From assembly GCA_965222505.1 (NCBI GenBank), contig OZ244956.1:5084001-5148000 (forward strand): a stretch of DNA of 64,000 nt. Direction: 5' to 3'. The stretch is from G965222505 sp965222505. Its GTDB lineage: Bacteria; Bacteroidota; Rhodothermia; Rhodothermales; DATKEJ01. Below, one piece after another: positions 17,068 through 23,777 of this stretch. The translations under genes and the position numbers were made by a program. How positions within the stretch are numbered: the stretch's first letter is position 1; the number at the start of each line of letters is the position of its first letter. The notes under the pieces are model-generated. The model was given only the letters and a program-made list of their open reading frames with translations, was not told the origin of the DNA and did not search any database.

Positions 17068-18073
17068 AAGAAAACTGCTCCAAAAACCGCACATCATTCT
17101 CAAACAATAGCCGGATGTCTTCGATGCCGTGGCGGAGCATGGCGATCCGGTCGATGCCCATGCCGAAGGCGTAGCCGGTGTAGCGTTCCGGGTCAATGTT
17201 GACGTTTTTCAGGACGTTGGGGTCAACCATGCCGCAGCCCAGGATTTCAAGCCATTTTCCGCTGCCGTCCGGGTTTTGCCACCAGATGTCGACTTCGGCA
17301 CTGGGTTCGGTGAACGGAAAGAAACTGGGCCGGAAACGCATATGGACGTCCTCGCCAAACAGGGCCTGTGCGAAAACATGCAATACTTCCTTGAGGTCGG
17401 CCATGGTGATGCCTTCATCGACAACCAGCCCTTCAACCTGATGAAACAGGCAGAATGACTTATAGGAAATCGCTTCATTCCGATAAACCCGGCCCGGTAC
17501 AATCACACGAATGGGCGGAGCCTGTTTCTCCATGATTCGGATTTGTGCCGGGGAGGTATGGGTTCGCAGTACCACGCCATCTTGCTCATCGGACGGGGCT
17601 TCGAGGAAGAAGGTATCCTGCATGTCTCGCGCCGGATGGTCCGGCGGGAAGTTCAGGGCCGAGAAGTTGTGCCAGTCGTCTTCGATTTCAGGGCCATAGG
17701 CCACATCGAACCCGAAGTGCCGGAAGACCCGCTTGATTTCTTCGAGTGTCTGGGTGATTGGATGTAGGCTCCCCAGAGGTAAGGTCCGGCCGGGGAGGGT
17801 CAGGTCATGCGCTGGTCGGACGGCCGTTTTTTGGCCGCTGAGTTGGGTCTGGGCGTGTTGCAAACGCGTTTCGGCGTGCTTTTTAAGCGCATTGATCCGT
17901 TGACCATAGCTCCGCCGTTCTTCGGGCGGAAGGGTTTTCATTTGGCCGAACAGGTGGGTAATGCGGCCCTGTTTGCGGCCCAGGTATTCGATCTTGAAGG
18001 CCGCAACGGCTTCGGGGCTGTCCAGCACCGCCGCATCGATTTCGGCCTGTATCGTTTCGATTGAATCCGGCAT
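17066..18073 (-). CDS. pheS: Phenylalanine-tRNA ligase alpha subunit
   Basis: This 335-residue protein has the N-terminal coiled coil (IEYLGRKQGRITHLFGQ), then class II synthetase motifs: motif 1/2 region with HPARDMQDTFFLE, RVYRNEAISYKSFCLFHQVEG, and motif 3 GYAFGMGIDRIAML. It supplies the catalytic site for phenylalanyl-tRNA synthesis. An intrinsic terminator lies directly upstream of its ATG (18083-18120), between rplT and pheS, so pheST expression may depend on readthrough or on a promoter embedded in rplT. Confidence 0.97.
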   Translation of the reverse strand: MPDSIETIQAEIDAAVLDSPEAVAAFKIEYLGRKQGRITHLFGQMKTLPPEERRSYGQRINALKKHAETRLQHAQTQLSGQKTAVRPAHDLTLPGRTLPLGSLHPITQTLEEIKRVFRHFGFDVAYGPEIEDDWHNFSALNFPPDHPARDMQDTFFLEAPSDEQDGVVLRTHTSPAQIRIMEKQAPPIRVIVPGRVYRNEAISYKSFCLFHQVEGLVVDEGITMADLKEVLHVFAQALFGEDVHMRFRPSFFPFTEPSAEVDIWWQNPDGSGKWLEILGCGMVDPNVLKNVNIDPERYTGYAFGMGIDRIAMLRHGIEDIRLLFENDVRFLEQFS

Positions 18074-18082
18074 AGTAGAAAT

Positions 18083-18120
18083 AAAAAAACCCGCCTTGCC
18101 TGTGCGAACAGGAAGGCGGG
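18083..18120 (-). terminator. Intrinsic terminator after rplT
   Basis: On the minus strand CCCGCCTTCCTGT and ACAGGCAAGGCGGG pair around a TCGC loop, with one bulged C, and are followed by seven T residues (18089-18083). The hairpin ends 10 bases before the pheS ATG, so it separates the infC-rpmI-rplT ribosomal unit from pheST. Confidence 0.88.
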
Positions 18121-18155
18121 TGCGTTGAATAAACGAATCGGCCCCTTCCGGCGCG

Positions 18156-18503
18156 CTAGGCCATAGCGGTTTCTACGATTTTGCTAAACGCGTTGGGGTC
18201 GTGCGAGGCCAGGTCGGCCAGGACTTTCCGATTGATCGCAATGTTTTTCTTGTGCAGGGCACTGATCAGGCGCGAGTAGGTCGTTCCGTTGATCCGGGCG
18301 GCGGCATTGATCCGCATGATCCAGAGGCGGCGGAATTGCCGTTTCCGTTGACGCCGGTCCCGGTACTGGAACTGCAGTCCTTTTTCGACGGCGTGTTTGG
18401 CTACGGTATAGACCTTACTACGAGCACCCCAGTAACCTTTCGCCTGCTTCAAAAGCTTCTTGCGACGGCGACGGGAAGCCACTCGGTTTCTTGCGCGTGG
18501 CAT
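18156..18503 (-). CDS. rplT: 50S ribosomal protein L20
   Basis: The 115-residue basic protein starts MPRARNRVASRRRRKKLLKQ and contains AKGYWGARSKVYTVAKHAVE and RINAAARINGTTYSRLI, all characteristic of bL20. It binds 23S rRNA early in assembly and in many bacteria represses its own operon. It follows rpmI by 50 bases and ends before an intrinsic terminator. Confidence 0.97.
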   Translation of the reverse strand: MPRARNRVASRRRRKKLLKQAKGYWGARSKVYTVAKHAVEKGLQFQYRDRRQRKRQFRRLWIMRINAAARINGTTYSRLISALHKKNIAINRKVLADLASHDPNAFSKIVETAMA

Positions 18504-18553
18504 TTACTTGCTCCTTGGTTTAAGGGTTTACGTTCTCGACAGCGGGGGCCAGG

Positions 18554-18742
18554 TTAGATGAGGCGTTTGATTCGCTTCTCATCAGCCGGGGACACCAGCG
18601 TGGCTTTGCGCAGGTTGCGCTTGCGCTTGGGCGACTTCTTGTTCAGGATGTGGCTCCGAAAAGCCTTTTCCCGTTTCAGCTTGCCGCTACCAGTTTGCTT
18701 GAGCCGCTTCTTGGCACCGCTGTTCGACTTCATCTTGGGCAT
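18554..18742 (-). CDS. rpmI: 50S ribosomal protein L35
   Basis: From the ATG at 18742 the protein is 62 residues and starts MPKMKSNSGAKKRLKQTGSG, the invariant bL35 beginning. HILNKKSPKRKRNLR follows. The frame stays open upstream by 22 codons, but the family start fixes this ATG. It lies between infC and rplT in the usual order. Confidence 0.96.
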   Translation of the reverse strand: MPKMKSNSGAKKRLKQTGSGKLKREKAFRSHILNKKSPKRKRNLRKATLVSPADEKRIKRLI

Positions 18743-18786
18743 GATACGCTCTACAATTTCGACACCGGTGTGCCGATGCCTACTAT

Positions 18787-18821
18787 CAAAAGAAAGAGGC
18801 GGTGCCACAAGGCACGCCTCT
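18787..18821 (-). terminator. Hairpin with T-tract between infC and rpmI
   Basis: On the minus strand AGAGGCGTGCC and GGCACCGCCTCT pair around TTGT with one bulged C, followed by TTCTTTTG. It lies in the 166-base leader between infC and rpmI, after a short TCCGA/TCGGA hairpin. It could be an internal terminator or part of an L20-responsive leader controlling rpmI-rplT; which one is not decided by the sequence. Confidence 0.6.
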
Positions 18822-18908
18822 AATCCGAAAAAAATCGGACAGAACTTTCAACTTAGGCTGGGCCAATGGAGAAAGTCAAGCTCACCTCCGGTGGAAGCCC
18901 CGTTCCTG

Positions 18909-19466
18909 CTACGATTTCCCTGATTTTTTAACAGGACTCAGCAGGAGGGTCATCCGACGGCCTTCCATTTTGGGGTGTTGATCAATTTTGGAGACTTCAC
19001 TGAGGGCTTCGGCAAAGCGGGCCAGCAGTTCCCGGCCGTGGTCTTTGTAGATGATGTCTCGCCCCCTGAATTGCACCCAGGCCTTGACTTTATTGCCTTG
19101 CTCAAGAAATTCGTAGGCATGTTTGGCCTTGAAGTCAAAGTCGTGCTTGTCCGTATGTGGCCGAAAGCGAATCTCCTTGAGGGTGACGGTATGCTGCCGT
19201 TTCCGGGCCTCTTTTTCTTTCTTTTGCTGCTCGTACCGGAATTTCCCGTAGTCGATGATCTTACAGACGGGAGGATCGGCCTTGGGTACAATTTCGACAA
19301 GGTCCAGTTCACGTCGTTCGGCGAGGGCCAATGCGTCTTGAATTGAGTAGATGCCGTGTTCGCCTTGAGGGTCGACGACGCGCACACGGGGGGCGCGGAT
19401 ATTACCGTTAATACGTACGCTAGGCTCTCGCCGTCTGCGGTTACGGTTAAAGGATCGTTTTGCGAT
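18909..19466 (-). CDS. infC: Translation initiation factor IF-3
   Basis: The protein has the IF-3 series VRINGNIRAPRVRVVDPQGE, LDLVEIVPKADPPVCKIIDYGK, and the C-terminal domain with VTLKEIRFRPHTDKHDFDFK. It keeps the 30S subunit free and checks the initiator codon. No ATG lies at a suitable place: the nearest in-frame ATG (19562) would add 32 residues of non-IF-3 sequence. I place the start at ATC (19466), giving 185 residues; an ATT a few codons upstream (19478 or 19484) is also possible. Rare AUU/AUC/AUA starts are a known autoregulatory trait of infC. Confidence 0.93.
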   Translation of the reverse strand: MAKRSFNRNRRRREPSVRINGNIRAPRVRVVDPQGEHGIYSIQDALALAERRELDLVEIVPKADPPVCKIIDYGKFRYEQQKKEKEARKRQHTVTLKEIRFRPHTDKHDFDFKAKHAYEFLEQGNKVKAWVQFRGRDIIYKDHGRELLARFAEALSEVSKIDQHPKMEGRRMTLLLSPVKKSGKS

Positions 19467-19651
19467 GGCAGTATCGGGTTTAATGGAAATACAATGAGAA
19501 GCCGCGTGCCAAGTCGGCTTAGGATAATTATTATAAAGATAGCCTAAAAAAGTTTCGGGCACCTATTGTAGGCAAGATGGGGCGGGATTTCGGCATCAGA
19601 GAAGGGCTAAACGTATGTAATTCCAGAGATTTGACTGAAACATGCATTCGG

Positions 19652-20491
19652 TTACGGTTTGGTATCGGTGCTGTTTCGCAGTGGTGCAGCCGGATAACTG
19701 CCCAGGAGTTTGACAAAAGCTGCCTTGCTCAACAGTCCAACCAGTGCGGCTCCGGCCTGTGGGTCCTGCCAATGTCCATCAAAATCCAGGTAGAAGATGT
19801 ATTGCCAGAGCCGATCCCGGCGGGGGCGGCTCTCAATCTTACTCAGGTTGATCTTCCTTGACGCAAATTGGGCGAGGGCATCATACAAGGCCCCTGGTAC
19901 TTCGGGGACGGCAAACATGAGCGATGTCTTGGATACCTCGGTGCATTCGGCCTCTCCATGCCCGATCACAAAAAAGCGGGTGTAGTTGTGGCTAAGGTCC
20001 TCAATATGGGCCTCCACCACACGAAGGTCGTACCGCTGCGCCGCAAGCCGGCTGGCAATGGCTGCGGTACCGGTTTCGGGTTGGGTGGTCAGGGATTGGG
20101 CACTACCGGCGGTGTCATACCAGGCCACGGGCTCATAGCTTCGTTCTCTCAGGTATTGGGCACACTGGGCCAGCGCCTGCGGATGGCTCCGGACCTGCTG
20201 AATGGGTTCCTCCTGATTTTTAGGCATCAACAGGCAATGCTGCACCCGAAGGAAGATTTCGCCGTGGACCCGGAGGTCGTGATCCAGGAGCAGGTCGTAG
20301 GTTTTGTTGATGCTTCCTGCCAGCGAGTTTTCAACGGGGACCACGCCAAAGTCCAACCGGTCATCTCGCACCCCGTCAAAGACATCATCAAAAGACCGGC
20401 AGGGGATAGGGGTAACGTCTTCTCCAAAGTGTTGATACAGGGCTTCTTCCGAATAAGCTCCATGCTCGCCTTGAAAACCGATGGTACTCAT
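19652..20491 (-). CDS. pheA: Prephenate dehydratase with ACT domain
   Basis: From the ATG at 20491 the protein has 279 residues. The dehydratase domain opens IGFQGEHGAYSEEAL and contains the catalytic NYTRFFVIG motif (about 180-188). The C-terminal ACT domain has VPGALYDAL and KIESRPRRDRLWQY, matching the GAL and ESRP motifs that bind phenylalanine, so feedback inhibition by Phe is expected. It converts prephenate to phenylpyruvate. Its ATGA overlaps the stop of aroH (ATG start at 20491, TGA at 20488-20490), indicating translational coupling. The frame continues 7 codons upstream, but the overlap start fits better. Expression is probably set by the Phe attenuator upstream of aroH. Confidence 0.93.
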   Translation of the reverse strand: MSTIGFQGEHGAYSEEALYQHFGEDVTPIPCRSFDDVFDGVRDDRLDFGVVPVENSLAGSINKTYDLLLDHDLRVHGEIFLRVQHCLLMPKNQEEPIQQVRSHPQALAQCAQYLRERSYEPVAWYDTAGSAQSLTTQPETGTAAIASRLAAQRYDLRVVEAHIEDLSHNYTRFFVIGHGEAECTEVSKTSLMFAVPEVPGALYDALAQFASRKINLSKIESRPRRDRLWQYIFYLDFDGHWQDPQAGAALVGLLSKAAFVKLLGSYPAAPLRNSTDTKP

Positions 20492-20961
20492 GCGGCCATT
20501 CGTTCTTGCCACAGGGCCATTTGCTCATCAATCCAGGCTTCCAACTCCAATCGTTCGGCATCGGAGAGGATCAGGCTGCGGTCCGGGCGGAGGGTTTGGG
20601 CACCCCGCAGGTAAATGTGGCGGATGTCCTGCTGGCGTTTGGAGGTACTCCAGTGGATCAGGATACGGATGCAGCGGGGGAGGCCGCCGGGAACGGCCAT
20701 TTCATGGCTGCACAACAACGGTACATCCATCCAGCCCAGTTGCCGGGCGGCCAGGGCTGGATAAACCGAAGCCACATCCTGCGTGGTGGTAAAAATTACG
20801 CTGGCCACATCATCAGGGTCGATGTGGTTGATACGAATCAACAGGGCCAGCAACTCCCGGCTGGCTTGCAGGATGGACTCACGGTCGTCGGTGGCGATGG
20901 TGGTCGCACCCCGGATACCGCGGCAAATGGGAAGGTGCGTATTGGGATGGAGGGCTTCCAT
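20488..20961 (-). CDS. aroH: Chorismate mutase, AroH type
   Basis: The 157-residue protein has the AroH-class motifs: CRGIRGATTI at the N-terminus, VIFTTTQDVASVYPALAAR, CSHEMAVPGGLPRCIRIL and HIYLRGAQTLRPD. It rearranges chorismate to prephenate, the substrate of the PheA encoded next and coupled to it. Monofunctional AroH is a trimer of about 120-130 residues. This one carries a C-terminal helix of about 30 extra residues (SLILSDAERLELEAWIDEQM). It is the first structural gene downstream of the attenuator. Confidence 0.92.
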   Translation of the reverse strand: MEALHPNTHLPICRGIRGATTIATDDRESILQASRELLALLIRINHIDPDDVASVIFTTTQDVASVYPALAARQLGWMDVPLLCSHEMAVPGGLPRCIRILIHWSTSKRQQDIRHIYLRGAQTLRPDRSLILSDAERLELEAWIDEQMALWQERMAA

Positions 20962-20990
20962 GAAACGGGTTTAGTTGTAGGGGTAGGTGC

Positions 20991-21022
20991 AAAAAAAAAG
21001 CGCAGAAGAAATCTTCCGCGCT
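20991..21022 (-). terminator. Attenuator terminator upstream of aroH-pheA
   Basis: On the minus strand AGCGCGGAAGATTTCTTCTGCGCT (21022-20999) folds into a hairpin with two helices, AGCGC/GCGCT and GAAGA/TCTTC, separated by single mismatches, followed by nine T residues (20999-20991). It lies 31 bases downstream of the leader-peptide stop and 29 bases upstream of the aroH ATG. Its 5' arm can instead pair with CTTCCGCG inside the leader-peptide gene, making it the conditional terminator of an attenuator. Confidence 0.85.
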
Positions 21023-21081
21023 CTGGTCAGGTAGGGTCTGGTAAGGGTTGGAATTACCAGGCCGGTCCAGCTACGCGGAAG
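21013..21081 (-). promoter_or_regulatory. Antiterminator pairing of the Phe attenuator
   Basis: CTTCCGCG at 21081-21074, within the last codons of the leader peptide and downstream of its Phe codons, is perfectly complementary to CGCGGAAG at 21020-21013, the 5' arm of the terminator. One more G-T pair extends the helix to nine. Region 21081-21074 can also pair upstream with AGCGGGG, giving the 1:2 pairing of classical attenuators. A ribosome stalled on the Phe codons would leave this region free and prevent termination. Confidence 0.75.
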
Positions 21082-21224
21082 GGTGAAGCCCCGCTAAAGC
21101 TAAAAAAGCCGAAATAAAAACCGAACCCAAAATAAAAGCTGGCGAACCCTTGCCGAAGGGCATACCGGGCATCGGCCGAGGGGGCCGAAATCCGAAATGT
21201 GCTATGTTTGCGTGATGTTGGCAT
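21054..21224 (-). CDS. Phe/Tyr-rich leader peptide of the aroH-pheA attenuator
   Basis: A 56-codon frame starts at ATG 21224 and stops at TAA 21056-21054. Residues 27-43 read FASFYFGFGFYFGFFSF: nine Phe and two Tyr in 17 residues; the whole peptide has 11 Phe. The peptide resembles no protein family. It lies about 10 bases after a predicted transcription start and ends 31 bases before an intrinsic terminator that precedes chorismate mutase and prephenate dehydratase. This is the layout of enterobacterial pheL, but with a longer N-terminal part. Its role would be to sense charged tRNA-Phe by ribosome stalling. A competing open frame on the same strand (21289-21071) has no such codon bias. Confidence 0.82.
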   Translation of the reverse strand: MPTSRKHSTFRISAPSADARYALRQGFASFYFGFGFYFGFFSFSGASPFRVAGPAW

Positions 21225-21238
21225 GGGATCAAGTGGCG

Positions 21239-21270
21239 CAAAGGTAAGGGGTTGCCTGGGTGAAATGCAA
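21239..21270 (-). promoter_or_regulatory. Bacteroidota-type promoter of the leader-aroH-pheA transcript
   Basis: On the minus strand TTG at 21270-21268 and TACCTTTG at 21246-21239 are 21 bases apart, matching the TTG-N17..23-TAnnTTTG consensus. The expected start of transcription, about 21232-21234, leaves only about 10 bases before the leader-peptide ATG. Confidence 0.65.
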
Positions 21271-21431
21271 CCTTCTGCATGGCATTCAATTTCCGGAAGC
21301 GCTTTTTAGGTCATTGTTGCCAGCCAATGAACGAAGTTTTCGAGCGTGGCATAGCCGACCAGTATGCCAAGACTGATGAGTGCACCAGCTAAAAGAAGAG
21401 CGCGGGAACGATCGAAGTTGAGGTGGACGCT

Positions 21432-23549
21432 TTATTCCTCTCCAATGGGTTTAACATTTTGCTTGCCCCGGATTTGTTCGAGCATGCGTTTGGCATTTTC
21501 GAACGTCGGCATGATTTCGAGGGCTTTTTCATAACTCGCGATGGCGGCTTCGAGGTCTCCTTTCTCCAGGTAAAACTCCCCAATCGAATCATACAGATTG
21601 GCTTCCTGGGGGTGGAGTTCTGCAGCGATTTGTAACAGGGCGAGGCCCACATCAATCCATCCAGTTGCTTTCAGGTTGTAAGCGAACCCGTTCAGGTAAC
21701 CTGGACCACCGGCACCGTTGGGTTCCAGCGTAAAGGCTTGTTTAAGGTGGGCACGGGCTTCCTCCGGCTGATTCTGGACCAAATGGCCAATCCCTGCCAG
21801 GGCATGGGACCTCCCTTTACGGGGATAGAGTTGCATCGCGAGATCCAGGGCGGCCATTGCACCGGGCAAGTCGCGGTGTTGATATCTGGTCTCGGCAAGG
21901 GTGGCAATCGTGTTGCTGAAATCTGGATAGACCGAAGCCCCGGCGAATGATTGATTCAGGGCAAGGGCTTCCAAGTCTGTATCTGGCGTGAAGTAAAGTT
22001 GTTGGATGTTTGGTGTCCAAACGGAAGCCCAATGCTTCTGCCAGGATTCGATCTTTTTCTCAAAGGACCGATCGAACCGATAGGTTCTTGATCGTTTAAG
22101 TTGGCGGTATGCATCGAAAAAGCTGATGGCACCTCCTTTGTGCAGGGCCTCTGCATCTGCTTCCTCAAGTCCTTCATGTATGCGGTAGGCCATGTATGAA
22201 CCCAGCCCCACAAACGGCGAACCAGCTGCAGGGTGGCTGCCTTCCCGGATGCGGCGTTCTACTTCAGCCGGTTCCTTTTTTAGCGCTTTGGGGTTGGTGC
22301 ACTGTTTAAAGTAAGAGAAGGCCGCTTTGATGACTGCTTCATCCGAAGACATCGGGGCCTGGTATTTATCATAGTAGGCCAGGCCGTTTTCGTACACACG
22401 ATCCAGGGCATTTATGGCCGGCTGGTCTGAGGCATTTGTGGCATAGACGTTGGTCGGCCAGCTTTCTTTCATGATAAGCTGGTAGAGCCGACGCACATAC
22501 GGCATCCGATCCGCGCCTTCATAGTTGGTCAGGATGGCCATCGCGAAATCATCCTTGGGGAGGACCATAAAGTACGTGCGCGTCTCGGCTTGGGCGCCAC
22601 TGTGGGCAATCATAAACCGGCCGTTTATATCGTCAACTCCCCAGCCCATGCCATATCCGGTGTTTCGGCCGGCGGTCGTGGACATGGAGGTGGTCATCAC
22701 ATCAAAAAGTGAATCGGAAAGGATGGCTCCCGCGCTGATGCTTTTGGCAAGGTTGAGTAAATCGGGAACGGTGGACCGAATACCTCCCGCCGCAAACCGA
22801 CTGCTAATGTTGACAAATTCTGAGTTGATGGGTTTGCCGTCGGGGCCGGGGCGATAGCCGCGTGCCCGGTTTGGGACGATCACATCGGGATGGTCCATGA
22901 TGGTGTTTTCCATGCCTAGTGGACCCCACAAGACGCGCCGCATGTAATCACCATAAGTTTCTCCGGAGGCTCCTTCGATTACAGCACCCAGCAGGTTATA
23001 ACCGTAACTTGAATAGTTGTACCGTGTACCCGGCGCTGCAATCAGGTCAAAATCCTCGAAGACGGCAATAGCGGCTCGGGTGTCTTTTTGGTCCTTGAAA
23101 TGGCCTTCCAGATCGTAATTCTGGTAATGGCTGATTCCACCAAGGTGGCCGAGCAACAAGCGGGTGGAAACCGGATAGGCCTTTTGAGGGAAATAGGGGA
23201 CGTAGGTCTGGACTTCAGCATCCAGGTCGAGTTTGCCTGTTTCTACGAGTTTCAGGATCCCAAACGCTGTCATGGGCTTGCCGACCGAGGCCATGCGGTA
23301 GGATGTTTCCGGCTTGGCCGGGGCTTGGTGTTCCAGATCGGCATATCCAAATCCTTCCATCCACACGTGGTCTCCTTTCCGAAACCCAATGGAGAGGCCG
23401 GGGATCTGATCAGCGGCCATTTGGGTTTTTACAAACGTCCGAAATTGGGAAAGTTCTTCGGCATAGGGGGCATTCTGGGCGTGTATATAGGCACCCGTTG
23501 AAAGGCAAAGGACAAGGAGGCAGAAGAGAAATCGGGACAGATGCCGCAT
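21432..23549 (-). CDS. Secreted serine hydrolase (class C beta-lactamase/esterase fold) with C-terminal TPRs
   Basis: The 705-residue protein has a signal peptide (MRHLSRFLFCLLVLCLSTGAY). A PF00144-type serine hydrolase domain spans about 30-370: SVGK at 88-91 is the nucleophile SxxK, YSSYGY at 179-184 is the tyrosine motif (YSN in most relatives, here YSS), and HSGA replaces the KTG triad motif. A helical linker follows, then about four TPRs in the last 160 residues (for example EANLYDSIGEFYLEKGDLEAA). It probably acts in the periplasm or outside the cell on peptides, esters or cell-wall fragments. The substrate cannot be read from the sequence. A possible membrane segment is encoded in the same frame just after its TAA stop (see findings). 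Confidence 0.88.
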   Translation of the reverse strand: MRHLSRFLFCLLVLCLSTGAYIHAQNAPYAEELSQFRTFVKTQMAADQIPGLSIGFRKGDHVWMEGFGYADLEHQAPAKPETSYRMASVGKPMTAFGILKLVETGKLDLDAEVQTYVPYFPQKAYPVSTRLLLGHLGGISHYQNYDLEGHFKDQKDTRAAIAVFEDFDLIAAPGTRYNYSSYGYNLLGAVIEGASGETYGDYMRRVLWGPLGMENTIMDHPDVIVPNRARGYRPGPDGKPINSEFVNISSRFAAGGIRSTVPDLLNLAKSISAGAILSDSLFDVMTTSMSTTAGRNTGYGMGWGVDDINGRFMIAHSGAQAETRTYFMVLPKDDFAMAILTNYEGADRMPYVRRLYQLIMKESWPTNVYATNASDQPAINALDRVYENGLAYYDKYQAPMSSDEAVIKAAFSYFKQCTNPKALKKEPAEVERRIREGSHPAAGSPFVGLGSYMAYRIHEGLEEADAEALHKGGAISFFDAYRQLKRSRTYRFDRSFEKKIESWQKHWASVWTPNIQQLYFTPDTDLEALALNQSFAGASVYPDFSNTIATLAETRYQHRDLPGAMAALDLAMQLYPRKGRSHALAGIGHLVQNQPEEARAHLKQAFTLEPNGAGGPGYLNGFAYNLKATGWIDVGLALLQIAAELHPQEANLYDSIGEFYLEKGDLEAAIASYEKALEIMPTFENAKRMLEQIRGKQNVKPIGEE

Positions 23550-23558
23550 AGTACGTTC

Positions 23559-23777
23559 TAGGCCGTGTTGACCATTAGATCAACAGGCGGTTTTGAGGTC
23601 GTTAGGGCCGTGGATCGGCCCAGGCCCAATCAAGGCGCATTTTGACTGCAATGCCCCCGATCCATCATCGGGGATCGCATTTCAGGAGAAATGCAACGCA
23701 GAGTGGGCCAAGAGGGCCGGTTATCGGCCCGAAACGGGCCAAAAACGACGTTTACGCTTAATTGTCAACACGGCCTA
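23559..23777. mobile_element. MITE-like element with terminal inverted repeats
   Basis: TAGGCCGTGTTGAC at 23559-23572 is repeated as a perfect inverse at 23764-23777. Allowing one mismatch, the arms extend to about 18 bases. If the true ends are GGCC, a TA dinucleotide flanks both ends, as after insertion at TA by IS630/Tc1-mariner-type elements. The inner part has no coding capacity but several nested inverted repeats (for example GCATTTC-AGGA-GAAATGC). The element fills the whole gap between the hydrolase and flavoprotein genes. Confidence 0.65.

Noticed and set aside
21071..21289. Alternative 72-codon frame overlapping the leader peptide
   Set aside because: It starts upstream of the predicted transcription start and lacks the Phe-codon cluster; the 56-codon frame fits the promoter, pairings and terminator.
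23559..23777. Possible complete insertion sequence
   Set aside because: It is only 219 bases and has no coding capacity for a transposase; MITE-like is the most that can be said.
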